From NCBI GenBank assembly GCA_016210245.1, contig JACQUR010000376.1, positions 1 to 5,379 on the forward strand: a DNA stretch of 5,379 bases, written 5' to 3'. A program made the position numbers and the translations under genes. Positions within the stretch are counted from its first letter, which is position 1. The number at the start of each line of letters is the position of its first letter. Below the pieces are notes generated by a model. It made no database searches, was not told the DNA's origin, and saw only the letters and a list, made by a program, of their open reading frames with translations. The DNA comes from Chloroflexota bacterium (lineage in GTDB: Bacteria; Chloroflexota; UBA6077; JACQUR01). This document shows, in pieces, positions 1-5,251 of this stretch.

Positions 1-1
1 G

Positions 2-2284
2 ACCATGGGCAACTACCACCCTCATGGTGAGGCCGTCATCTACCCCACGCTGGTGCGCATGGCCCAGGACTTCAACATGCGCTACCCGCTGGTTGAGCCC
101 CAGGGCAACTTCGGCTCGGTCGATGGCGATCCCCCGGCCCAGATGCGCTACACCGAGGCGCGGCTCTCGGCCATCGGCCTGGAGATGCTGGCCGACGTGG
201 ACAAGGACACCGTCGACTGGGCGCCCAACTACACCGCCGAGATGCAGGAGCCGAGCTACCTCCCCAGTCGCTTCCCGAACCTGCTGTGCAATGGCACGTC
301 CGGCATCGCCGTCGGCATGGCGACCAACATCCCGCCCCACAACCTGAACGAGATCGCCGAGGGCCTCATCTACCTGATCGACCACCCGGAGGCCACGGTC
401 GAGGAGCTGTGCAAGCTGGTCCCCGGGCCGGACTTCCCCACCGGCGGTATCCTGATCACCCAGGAGAAGGACGCCAAGACCGGCCAGGTGATCGACAACA
501 TCAAGCACGCCTACGCCACGGGCCACGGGCGGGTGCTGGTCCGCGCGCGGGCGCGGATCGAGGAGCCCAGGCCCGGCCGAACCCAACTCGTAGTCACGGA
601 ACTGCCCTACCAGGTCAACAAGGCCGCGCTGCAGGAGCGCATCGCCGAGCTGGTGCGGGACCGCAAGCTCGACGGCATCTCCGACATGCGCGACGAGTCG
701 GACCGCCAGGGCATGCGCCTGCTCATCGAGGTCAAGCGCGAGGCCGACCCGCGCACGGTCCTGAACCAGCTCTACAAGCACACCTCCATGCAGAGCACCT
801 TTGGCCTCAACATGCTGGCCCTGGTGGAGGGCGAGCCGCGGGTGCTCACCCTGAAGAAGCTGCTCCAGCACTGGCTGGACCATCGCCACCTGGTGCTGAC
901 CCGCCGCACACGGTTCGAGCTGGAGAAGGCGCGAGCGCGGGCCCATGTGGTGGAGGGCTTGAAGATCGCGCTCGACAACCTGGACGCGGTCATCCGGACG
1001 ATCCGCGAGTCGCCCTCGGCTGAGGAGTCGCTCAAGCGCTTGATGGAGCGCTTCAAGCTGACCGATATCCAGGCCCGGGCCATCCTGGACATGCAGCTCC
1101 GCCGCCTGGCCGGCCTGGAGCGGCAGCAGATCCTGGACGAGTACCGCGAGCTGCTCAAGACCATCACCCACCTGGAGGATCTGCTGGCGCACCCGCGCAA
1201 GATCCTGCTCCTGGTCCGCGACGAGCTGCAGGAGCTGAAGAAGAAGTTCGGCGATCAGCGCCGCACCCACGTAGCCCTCGATGTGGCCGGCGAGATCCTG
1301 GACGAGGACCTCATCCCCGATGGGGAGATGCTGGTCACCATCTCCGGCCGGGGCTACATCAAGCGCCTGCCGTCCAACACCTATCGCGCCCAGCGCCGCG
1401 GTGGCCGGGGCATCAAGGGCATGGTGCTGCGGGAGGAGGATGCGCTGCGCCACATGGTGGTGGCCCGCGGGCGCGACAACATCCTGTTCTTCACCAACAA
1501 GGGCAAAGCCTACCAGCTCAAAGCCCACCAGATCCCAGAGTACGACCGCACCGCCAAGGGGCTGCCGCTGGTCAACCTGATCAGCCTGAGCCAGGGCGAG
1601 ACGGTGACTGCGGTGCTGGCCGCGCCGGACTTCCAGAAGAATCAGTATCTGCTGATGGCGACCCGCCAGGGCGAGATCAAGAAGACCGCGCTCGAGGAGT
1701 TCGCCATGGTCCGCTCCAATGGGTTGATCGCCATGGACCTGGAGCCGAGCGACGAGCTGTGCTGGGTGCGCCCCTGCCCGGCGGACTGCGAGGTGGTCCT
1801 GCTCTCGGAGCAGGGCCAGGGGCTCCGCTTCAGCGTGAGCGTGCTGCGCGCCGCCTCGCGCGTCAGTGGAGGGGTGCGGGGCATGAAGCTGGAGGCGGGC
1901 GATCGGTTGGCCGCCATGGCGGTGGTGGACCCCAGGGCCGATCTGCTGCTCATGACGGCCAACGGCTTCGGCAAGCGCACCGCCCTCGCCCACTTCCCGG
2001 TCCACGGTCGAGCGACCGGGGGCGTGCGCGCTATCCCGGTGGACGAGCGCACTGGCCCGCTGGCCGCGGCGCGCGTGGTACACGGGGCCGAGGAGGTGAT
2101 GCTCATCTCCGCCTCCGGCATCGTCATGCGCACCCCCGTAGCCAGCATCTCTCGCCAGGGGCGGGCGGCTCACGGCGTCGCGATCATGAACCTCAAGGCG
2201 GGCGACCGGCTCGCCTGCGCGGCGCTGATCAACGGCGACACGAGCGCCTCCTCCCCGGAGCCCGCGGCCGAAGGCAGTGCCTAG
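2..2284 (+). CDS. gyrA: DNA gyrase subunit A, 5'-truncated by the window edge
   Basis: GyrA is the DNA-cleaving and DNA-wrapping half of the cytoplasmic A2B2 gyrase, which introduces negative supercoils using ATP hydrolysed by GyrB. Counting from the ATG at base 5, the active-site tyrosine is Tyr49 in MRYTEARL (E. coli Tyr122). By this alignment about 72 N-terminal residues lie outside the window, and that ATG is internal. The breakage-reunion core runs to about residue 430 and includes the dimer-gate helices around IQARAILDMQLRRL (residues 355-368). The C-terminal beta-pinwheel (about 435-742) shows six blade-like repeats. Its first blade carries a perfect GyrA box, QRRGGRG (463-469), which separates gyrase from topoisomerase IV ParC. 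The acidic tail is short. The completed protein would be about 830 residues, normal for GyrA. The quinolone-pocket positions are unusual: Ala10 and Pro14 stand at E. coli Ser83 and Asp87. The stop codon overlaps the stop of the convergent GH5 gene. No gyrB is visible. Confidence 0.98.
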   Translation, partial: TMGNYHPHGEAVIYPTLVRMAQDFNMRYPLVEPQGNFGSVDGDPPAQMRYTEARLSAIGLEMLADVDKDTVDWAPNYTAEMQEPSYLPSRFPNLLCNGTSGIAVGMATNIPPHNLNEIAEGLIYLIDHPEATVEELCKLVPGPDFPTGGILITQEKDAKTGQVIDNIKHAYATGHGRVLVRARARIEEPRPGRTQLVVTELPYQVNKAALQERIAELVRDRKLDGISDMRDESDRQGMRLLIEVKREADPRTVLNQLYKHTSMQSTFGLNMLALVEGEPRVLTLKKLLQHWLDHRHLVLTRRTRFELEKARARAHVVEGLKIALDNLDAVIRTIRESPSAEESLKRLMERFKLTDIQARAILDMQLRRLAGLERQQILDEYRELLKTITHLEDLLAHPRKILLLVRDELQELKKKFGDQRRTHVALDVAGEILDEDLIPDGEMLVTISGRGYIKRLPSNTYRAQRRGGRGIKGMVLREEDALRHMVVARGRDNILFFTNKGKAYQLKAHQIPEYDRTAKGLPLVNLISLSQGETVTAVLAAPDFQKNQYLLMATRQGEIKKTALEEFAMVRSNGLIAMDLEPSDELCWVRPCPADCEVVLLSEQGQGLRFSVSVLRAASRVSGGVRGMKLEAGDRLAAMAVVDPRADLLLMTANGFGKRTALAHFPVHGRATGGVRAIPVDERTGPLAAARVVHGAEEVMLISASGIVMRTPVASISRQGRAAHGVAIMNLKAGDRLACAALINGDTSASSPEPAAEGSA
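2281..2284. other. CTAG shared by two convergent stop codons
   Basis: The self-complementary tetranucleotide CTAG provides TAG for gyrA on the + strand (2282-2284) and TAG for the GH5-LysM gene on the - strand (2283-2281). The two coding regions therefore overlap tail to tail by four bases. Any transcription terminator for either gene must lie inside the coding region of the other, and readthrough from either side would make antisense RNA. Confidence 0.95.
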
Positions 2285-3693
2285 GGAAGATCGACGTTCT
2301 GGCCCGGGTAGATGCGGTTCGGGTCGGCGATGCGAGCCTGGTTGGCCTCGAAGAGCTCCGGCCAGCGGGCCGGATTGCCCAGCAACTGGCCGGCGAGCGC
2401 CCAGAGCGTGTCGCCCGGGCGGATGGCGTAGCGGCCGGTGCTGGGGCCCAGGTGGCCAGCAAACAGAGCCGGCTTGGCCAGGTTGACGAAGGCGGGATCG
2501 AGCTGCCGCGCCCCGCCAGCGGCCAGGTCGCTCACGTCCTGGGACTGGCCCAGCGCCCACCGGGTGAAGGACAGCCCGTGCTGCTGGAAGCACCGCAACT
2601 GGTCGCGCTCGACCTCGATCGAGAGCGGGTTGCCACGCTGCGAGCCGAACTCGCCCACGTAGACCGGGGCGAGGCCCTGGATGGCCAGGTAGGCGTAGAA
2701 GGTGGTGCGCACGGCGACCAGGTTGCGGGGGAAGTCGGCCGCCATCTGGGCCGCGCGCTGGGGATCGGCGCCGAAGGTTTTGGCGGCCCAGCCGCGCGGG
2801 TCGCGCACGTAGCTATCCGGCGTGTCGTAGACGTTGGGCCCGTACTCGTGGGCGGAGTAGACCAGCTTGGATGGGTCGGACAGGCGGACCGGGGCGGCGG
2901 CCGCCTGGATCAGGTTGCCGCCATCCCAGAACCAGACCTCCTGCCCGGTGGCCGGATCGCGAGCCACGGCGGTCCCCTCGACGAAGATGAGCCAGTGGGG
3001 CACCTTGGCCAGCAGGGCGTTGCCGCCCAGCTCGGCCAGCGGGCGCCACACCTCCCAGGTGATCTCCTGCCGCTGGTTGAAGCTCGGCTCGTTGTACAGG
3101 TCGGCGCCGATCACCGCCGGGTGGTCGCCAAAGGCCTCCGCCAGCCGCGCCCAGGCGGCGAGCCAGCGCCGCGCGTTCTCGCCCCGCGGGTCCGGGTCGC
3201 CGAACCCGTCCGAGCCATAACTCCCTGGCCGCCCCCCCTCGCGGCGGTGCAGGTCCAGAATGACCCCCACGCCGCGGACGGCAGCATAGTCCAACACGGC
3301 CCGCACCAGGTCCAGCTCGCCCTTGCCCCGCAGCTCAGGGTTTCTGGCCAGCAGGCCCTGGTGGGTGAGGGGCTTGTTGTCCACTATGTCGGCCGAGAGC
3401 GGCAGGCGGATGGTGTTGAAGCCGCCCTCAGCGATCGTGCGCACCAGGTCGCCGATCGGCTGCTCCCAGGCGTACTGGAGCGCACGATCGGCGTTCTCCA
3501 GGCCAAACCAGTTGACGCCGGTCAGGCGGACCACCTGCCCCTGGTGGTCCACGATCGACGCCCCCTCGGCGTGAAAGGGGCCGGAGAAGCGGGGCCAGGA
3601 CCAGGACGGTGGAGCACTTTCGAAAGCGACGGCCGGGGAGATGGGCAGCGCGACCAGCACCGCCAGCAGCGCCAGCAGGAACCTACGGAACAA
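2281..3693 (-). CDS. Secreted GH5 glycoside hydrolase (cellulase-like) with C-terminal LysM domain
   Basis: Predicted exported retaining beta-glycosidase of the GH5 (TIM-barrel) family. Numbering from the TTG at 3693 (470 aa), residues 1-23 form a signal peptide: Arg-Arg, a Leu/Ala-rich core, then AVA before the likely cleavage site. GH5 landmarks follow in order: GVNWFG (about 59-64), RLP with conserved Arg96, VILDLH with His149, LYNEP with acid/base Glu202, AHEYGP with His282 and Tyr284, VYVGEFGS with nucleophile Glu348, and Trp379. A complete LysM domain occupies about 422-469 (YAIRPGDTLWALA to IYPGQNVDLP) and should bind N-acetylglucosamine-containing glycans such as peptidoglycan or chitin. 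The TTG start is chosen because GGAGG lies five bases upstream and because the signal peptide begins there. The open frame continues upstream to a TTG at 3858, but that codon lies in the -35 element. Substrate (cellulose, mannan, other beta-glucan) and GH5 subfamily cannot be told from sequence alone. Confidence 0.92.
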   Translation of the reverse strand: MFRRFLLALLAVLVALPISPAVAFESAPPSWSWPRFSGPFHAEGASIVDHQGQVVRLTGVNWFGLENADRALQYAWEQPIGDLVRTIAEGGFNTIRLPLSADIVDNKPLTHQGLLARNPELRGKGELDLVRAVLDYAAVRGVGVILDLHRREGGRPGSYGSDGFGDPDPRGENARRWLAAWARLAEAFGDHPAVIGADLYNEPSFNQRQEITWEVWRPLAELGGNALLAKVPHWLIFVEGTAVARDPATGQEVWFWDGGNLIQAAAAPVRLSDPSKLVYSAHEYGPNVYDTPDSYVRDPRGWAAKTFGADPQRAAQMAADFPRNLVAVRTTFYAYLAIQGLAPVYVGEFGSQRGNPLSIEVERDQLRCFQQHGLSFTRWALGQSQDVSDLAAGGARQLDPAFVNLAKPALFAGHLGPSTGRYAIRPGDTLWALAGQLLGNPARWPELFEANQARIADPNRIYPGQNVDLP

Positions 3694-3698
3694 GCTCG

Positions 3699-3703
3699 CC
3701 TCC
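3699..3703 (-). promoter_or_regulatory. Ribosome binding site that fixes the GH5 TTG start
   Basis: On the - strand GGAGG is followed by five bases (CGAGC) and then TTG at 3693-3691. No ATG occurs near the beginning of the signal peptide, so this site is the main reason for choosing a TTG start and a 470-residue product. Confidence 0.8.
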
Positions 3704-3720
3704 GCGCTAGAGCGGTTCCC

Positions 3721-3790
3721 GGGGGGCCTGGGCCAGTTGAGCCTGGGGGACGGGCGGGAAGCCTGTCCACCCGGCCTGGCCCAGCCCCCT
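3721..3790 (-). promoter_or_regulatory. Long GC-rich hairpin in the predicted 5' leader of the GH5 gene
   Basis: CTGGGCCAG (3728-3736) and CTGGCCCAG (3776-3784) are perfect 9-bp complements. After a single bulged base (3727), the stem continues as a G-run (3721-3726) against a C-run (3785-3789, with a possible G-T pair to 3790). In the GH5 mRNA this would be a stem-loop of about 70 nucleotides ending some 17 bases before the Shine-Dalgarno. There is no U-tract, so it does not look like a standard attenuator. A role in translation control or mRNA stability is inference. I recognise no known riboswitch. Confidence 0.55.
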
Positions 3791-3828
3791 GCAAACCGCT
3801 GCAGTGGGATGAGACGCAAAGTCGTGGC

Positions 3829-3858
3829 GTTATACCCGCTGCTCGGCGTGCGGTTCAA
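3829..3858 (-). promoter_or_regulatory. Sigma-70-type promoter for the GH5-LysM gene
   Basis: On the - strand, TTGAAC (3858-3853) is separated by 18 bases from TATAAC (3834-3829). This is close to the TTGACA / TATAAT consensus and stands out in this GC-rich DNA. Transcription would begin near 3822 and give a leader of about 130 nucleotides that contains the hairpin at 3721-3790. The location also argues against translation from the in-frame TTG at 3858. Confidence 0.7.
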
Positions 3859-3933
3859 GGCACCGACGGGTGGGGAGGTTCACCCTGCTCAGGGGGGAGG
3901 ACGGCACTACCCCTTGGGGTGGGCCGGAGCAGC
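3859..3933. other. Short spacer upstream of the GH5 promoter with two minor hairpins
   Basis: No gene is seen. CCCTG-CT-CAGGG (3883-3894) and ACCCC-TT-GGGGT (3909-3920) are small perfect inverted repeats. They could be operator half-sites or simply chance in GC-rich DNA. Confidence 0.35.
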
Positions 3934-4073
3934 GCAGTCGGCAGTCGGCAGTCGGCGGTTAGCAGTCGGCAGAAGGCAGTATCCCCCGCTCGTCCTGAGC
4001 TTGTCGAAGGACCCCGCCCCCGTCCCCGCGTCTGCTGCCGACTGCCTCCTGCCTACTGCCTCCTGCTTACTGC
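3934..4073. repeat. Inverted array of 7-bp GCAGTCG-type units around a spacer
   Basis: The left arm (3934-3982) is seven in-phase heptamers: GCAGTCG three times, then GCGGTTA, GCAGTCG, GCAGAAG and GCAGTAT. The right arm (4032-4073), read on the - strand from its outer end, is six in-phase heptamers: GCAGTAA, GCAGGAG, GCAGTAG, GCAGGAG, GCAGTCG and GCAGCAG. All but one unit begin with GCAG, and the last three bases vary. The arms are related by family rather than exactly complementary, so the hairpin would be imperfect. The 49-base spacer carries the TCCTGAGCTTGTCGAAGGA motif. The array fills the gap between the 3' end of the 100-codon gene (stop at 4081-4079) and the GH5 promoter, both on the - strand. 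Confidence 0.9.
3993..4011. repeat. Copy of the widespread TCCTGAGCTTGTCGAAGGA motif
   Basis: This 19-base sequence, with TCCT/AGGA ends, recurs between genes in many GC-rich bacterial genomes as I recall them, where chance translations give the phrase LSLSKDP. Only one copy is present here, at the centre of the heptamer array, so its repeated nature rests on recall rather than on this window. Confidence 0.55.
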
Positions 4074-4078
4074 CTCCT

Positions 4079-4381
4079 CTACGGCGTGAAGTGGGCCGGC
4101 ACCATGATCTTGGTGTCGAGGTCGCGGACCATGGCCGAGAATTCCTCGAAGAGGCGCATCGCCTCCGGGGTTTCCATGCACCGAGTGATGTCTTCGGGCG
4201 AGTCGAACTCGATCTCGCACACCACGTCGGGGCCGGGCCCGACCAGGGTGAAGTTGGAGCGGAAGCCGCGGAAGCCCCGCTGGCGCTGCCAGAACGGGAT
4301 GCCCGTGTGCTTCATCCAATCGTCGTGCCGCTGGTGCTGCCCAGCGTCGATGGTGTAGGTGTACATGTACACCGCTGCCAT
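4079..4381 (-). CDS. Small ferredoxin-fold (dimeric alpha-beta-barrel-like) protein, function unknown
   Basis: The 100-residue product has no signal peptide or membrane segment. It begins with a beta-strand-like MAAVYMYTYTI, followed by a helix-like segment with HDDWMKHTGIPFWQRQRGF, a strand around RSNFTLVGPGPDVVCEIEF, an acidic helix (SPEDITRCMETPEAMRLFEEFSAMVRDL) and a final strand TKIMVPAHF. This beta-alpha-beta-beta-alpha-beta order and size resemble the dimeric alpha-beta-barrel superfamily, which includes EthD, NIPSNAP-like and antibiotic-biosynthesis-monooxygenase-like proteins. No catalytic set is recognisable, so no reaction is assigned. The ATG is supported by AAGGAG (4394-4389) seven bases upstream. 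The stop codon lies five bases from the outer end of the GCAGTCG heptamer array. It is probably transcribed alone. Confidence 0.85.
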   Translation of the reverse strand: MAAVYMYTYTIDAGQHQRHDDWMKHTGIPFWQRQRGFRGFRSNFTLVGPGPDVVCEIEFDSPEDITRCMETPEAMRLFEEFSAMVRDLDTKIMVPAHFTP

Positions 4382-4409
4382 AGCTCTACTCCTTGATGGA
4401 GATGGAGGT

Positions 4410-4430
4410 CACTGGCGCGTGGCGCCAGTG
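4410..4430. promoter_or_regulatory. Perfect 9-bp hairpin upstream of the 100-codon gene
   Basis: CACTGGCGC (4410-4418) and GCGCCAGTG (4422-4430) are perfect complements around a 3-base loop. They lie 29-49 bases upstream of the ATG at 4381. An operator or a leader hairpin is possible. On the - strand a weak extended -10-like TGG-TACACG (4454-4446) lies just upstream without a convincing -35 box. Confidence 0.45.
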
Positions 4431-4459
4431 GGCCTGTGAGCAGAGCGTGTACCAGGCGC

Positions 4460-4527
4460 CGAGGGGTTGGAGGTTGAAGGTGGGAGGTTGGATCTCCAAC
4501 CTCCCACCTTCAACCTCCAACCCCTCG
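4460..4527. repeat. Perfect 33-bp inverted repeat built of GGTTGGA-type heptamers
   Basis: The left arm 4460-4492 and right arm 4495-4527 are perfectly complementary around only two bases (4493-4494). Within the left arm are four in-phase 7-bp units: GGTTGGA (4465), GGTTGAA (4472), GGTGGGA (4479) and GGTTGGA (4486). The perfect arms suggest a recent origin or active homogenisation. It lies in the divergent intergenic region about 80 bases upstream of the 100-codon gene. No open frame of interest covers it. Confidence 0.95.
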
Positions 4528-4533
4528 CCTCAG

Positions 4534-4565
4534 GCACTGGTCTTGCCAGTGCTACCTTGTAGCAC
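4534..4565. repeat. Two overlapping 7-bp hairpins (mutually exclusive)
   Basis: GCACTGG (4534-4540) pairs with CCAGTGC (4546-4552), and GTGCTAC (4549-4555) pairs with GTAGCAC (4559-4565). Both use bases 4549-4552, so only one can form at a time. Nothing else indicates a regulatory switch, and the genes on either side are distant, so significance is uncertain. Confidence 0.45.
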
Positions 4566-4683
4566 CCTGTGACTCGTCAAGTGCCAGGTCCACCCGCCGC
4601 CCTGAAGGGCGGGCCTGGGGCCTGGTGGCTTGAGGCCCGCCCTTCAGGGCGGCGGGGGTGGAAGCAGTAGTACCCTGTGACTC
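4559..4683 (+). repeat. 17-bp direct repeat flanking an inverted repeat
   Basis: Bases 4559-4575 (GTAGCACCCTGTGACTC) recur at 4667-4683 with a single change (C to T at the fifth base). The two copies bracket the 24-bp-armed palindrome at 4593-4656, with 17 and 10 bases between. This could be a duplication made when the palindrome inserted, or an independent tandem duplication. Confidence 0.8.
4593..4656. repeat. Nested 24-bp inverted repeat with self-palindromic arms
   Basis: Arms 4593-4616 and 4633-4656 are perfectly complementary around a 16-base spacer. Each arm is itself a palindrome: CCGCCCT-GA-AGGGCGG at 4597-4612 and CCGCCCT-TC-AGGGCGG at 4637-4652. The region can therefore fold as one long hairpin or as two small ones. 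It is not made of heptamers. There is no T-run after it, so it is not a standard intrinsic terminator. Confidence 0.92.
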
Positions 4684-4693
4684 CTGATTCGTG

Positions 4694-4772
4694 GGGTGTG
4701 TCCGAGCCGCGACCGTGAGGGAGCGCGGAGCCGGGGGCCGCGCTCCCTCACGGTCGCGGCTCGGATACACCC
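4694..4772. repeat. 35-bp inverted repeat with one G-T pair
   Basis: Left arm 4694-4728 and right arm 4738-4772 match over 28 bp perfectly, then one G-T pair (4700/4766), then 6 bp more, around a 9-base loop (4729-4737). The arm contains CCGAGCCGCGACCGTGAGGG. By recall, GAGCCGCGACCGTGAGGGAG-like palindromes recur in some Planctomycetota and other GC-rich genomes, but this window has one copy only. The repeat ends about 25 bases before the candidate -10 box of the coiled-coil gene. Confidence 0.93.
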
Positions 4773-4797
4773 TCCATATTCACGGGTAACAGAGCAG

Positions 4798-4803
4798 TAG
4801 AAT
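4798..4803 (+). promoter_or_regulatory. Candidate -10 box for the coiled-coil gene
   Basis: TAGAAT at 4798-4803 is close to TATAAT and lies about 50 bases upstream of the chosen ATG, in a short relatively AT-rich stretch between the 35-bp palindrome and the gene. No good -35 hexamer sits at the usual distance, so this call is weak. Confidence 0.35.
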
Positions 4804-4855
4804 AGTGCTGAGCGCTGAAGCCTCTGGAGCGAGGGGCGGACTGAGGAGCACGAAC

Positions 4856-5251
4856 ATGAGCGAGGAGTCGCGCGAGAAGCAGCGGGCGGAGCTGGGTGAA
4901 GCGTTCCAGCGCTTGGGCCAGCGCGTGGAGGAGTTGCTGCGCGGGCCGGAGGCCCAGCGCGTGCGAAGCGAACTGGACGACCTGGCGCGCCGGCTCGACG
5001 AGGCGATCCGCAGCGAGCAAGCCGATCGGGTGCGCGACCAGGCCGAGGCCGCGATCGACGAGGTGCGCCGCAGGCTGGAAGCGCTGCTCCAGCAACCCCA
5101 GGCCCGGGAGGCCGAAGAACGCCTGGTGAGCGCGGCCCAGCGCCTGGTGGACGAGGTCGAGCGCACGCTGCGCAGCGAGCCCGTCTCCGAGGCGCGGATG
5201 CGAATGGCGGAGGCGCTGCGCCGCCTGGCCGAGGCGCTCCAGCCTCGATGA
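4856..5251 (+). CDS. Small charged coiled-coil protein, function unknown
   Basis: The 131-residue product is almost wholly predicted helix, rich in Glu, Arg, Ala, Leu and Gln, with no Cys or Trp, signal peptide or membrane segment. Two related halves are visible: LLRGPEAQRVRSELDDLARR with DEAIRSE (residues about 23-50) and LLQQPQAREAEERLVSAAQR with DEVERTLRSE (about 68-99). The second is four residues (one helical turn) longer, suggesting internal duplication and an antiparallel or bundled coiled coil. I do not recognise a family; a soluble scaffold or a partner of another protein is only a guess. The ATG is chosen because GAGGAG (4843-4848) stands seven bases upstream. An in-frame GTG at 4805 has no such site and abuts the candidate -10 box. 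A heptamer inverted repeat begins at the base after the stop codon. Confidence 0.85.
   Translation: MSEESREKQRAELGEAFQRLGQRVEELLRGPEAQRVRSELDDLARRLDEAIRSEQADRVRDQAEAAIDEVRRRLEALLQQPQAREAEERLVSAAQRLVDEVERTLRSEPVSEARMRMAEALRRLAEALQPR

Noticed and set aside
5..7. ATG at base 5 as the true start of gyrA
   Set aside because: Alignment with GyrA shows about 72 conserved residues should precede it, and only four bases lie upstream in the window. It is an internal methionine just before GNYHPHG.
3691..3858. Upstream extension of GH5 to an in-frame TTG at 3858
   Set aside because: That TTG is part of the -35 hexamer, the extension encodes non-signal-like residues across the leader hairpin, and a good Shine-Dalgarno plus signal peptide support the TTG at 3693.
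3934..4073. CRISPR array
   Set aside because: Units are 7 bp, contiguous and without unique spacers, and the two halves are inverted, which does not fit CRISPR repeats.
1759..4089. Long + strand open frame of 776 codons across the gyrA 3' end and antisense to GH5
   Set aside because: It overlaps gyrA in another frame and runs antisense to a GH5 gene with clear catalytic motifs. Its product is a Gly/Arg/Ala-rich low-complexity sequence with no domain, typical of stop-poor shadow frames in GC-rich DNA, and it reads through the heptamer array.
4694..4772. Intrinsic terminator
   Set aside because: The hairpin is strong but no T-run follows on either strand, and it is not at the 3' end of any gene here.
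4593..4772. Terminal inverted repeats of an insertion sequence
   Set aside because: Arms are separated by only 9-16 bases with no transposase between them. A small non-autonomous element remains possible.
4805..4855. In-frame GTG at 4805 as start of the coiled-coil gene
   Set aside because: It lies two bases after the candidate -10 box and has no Shine-Dalgarno, while the ATG at 4856 has GAGGAG seven bases upstream.
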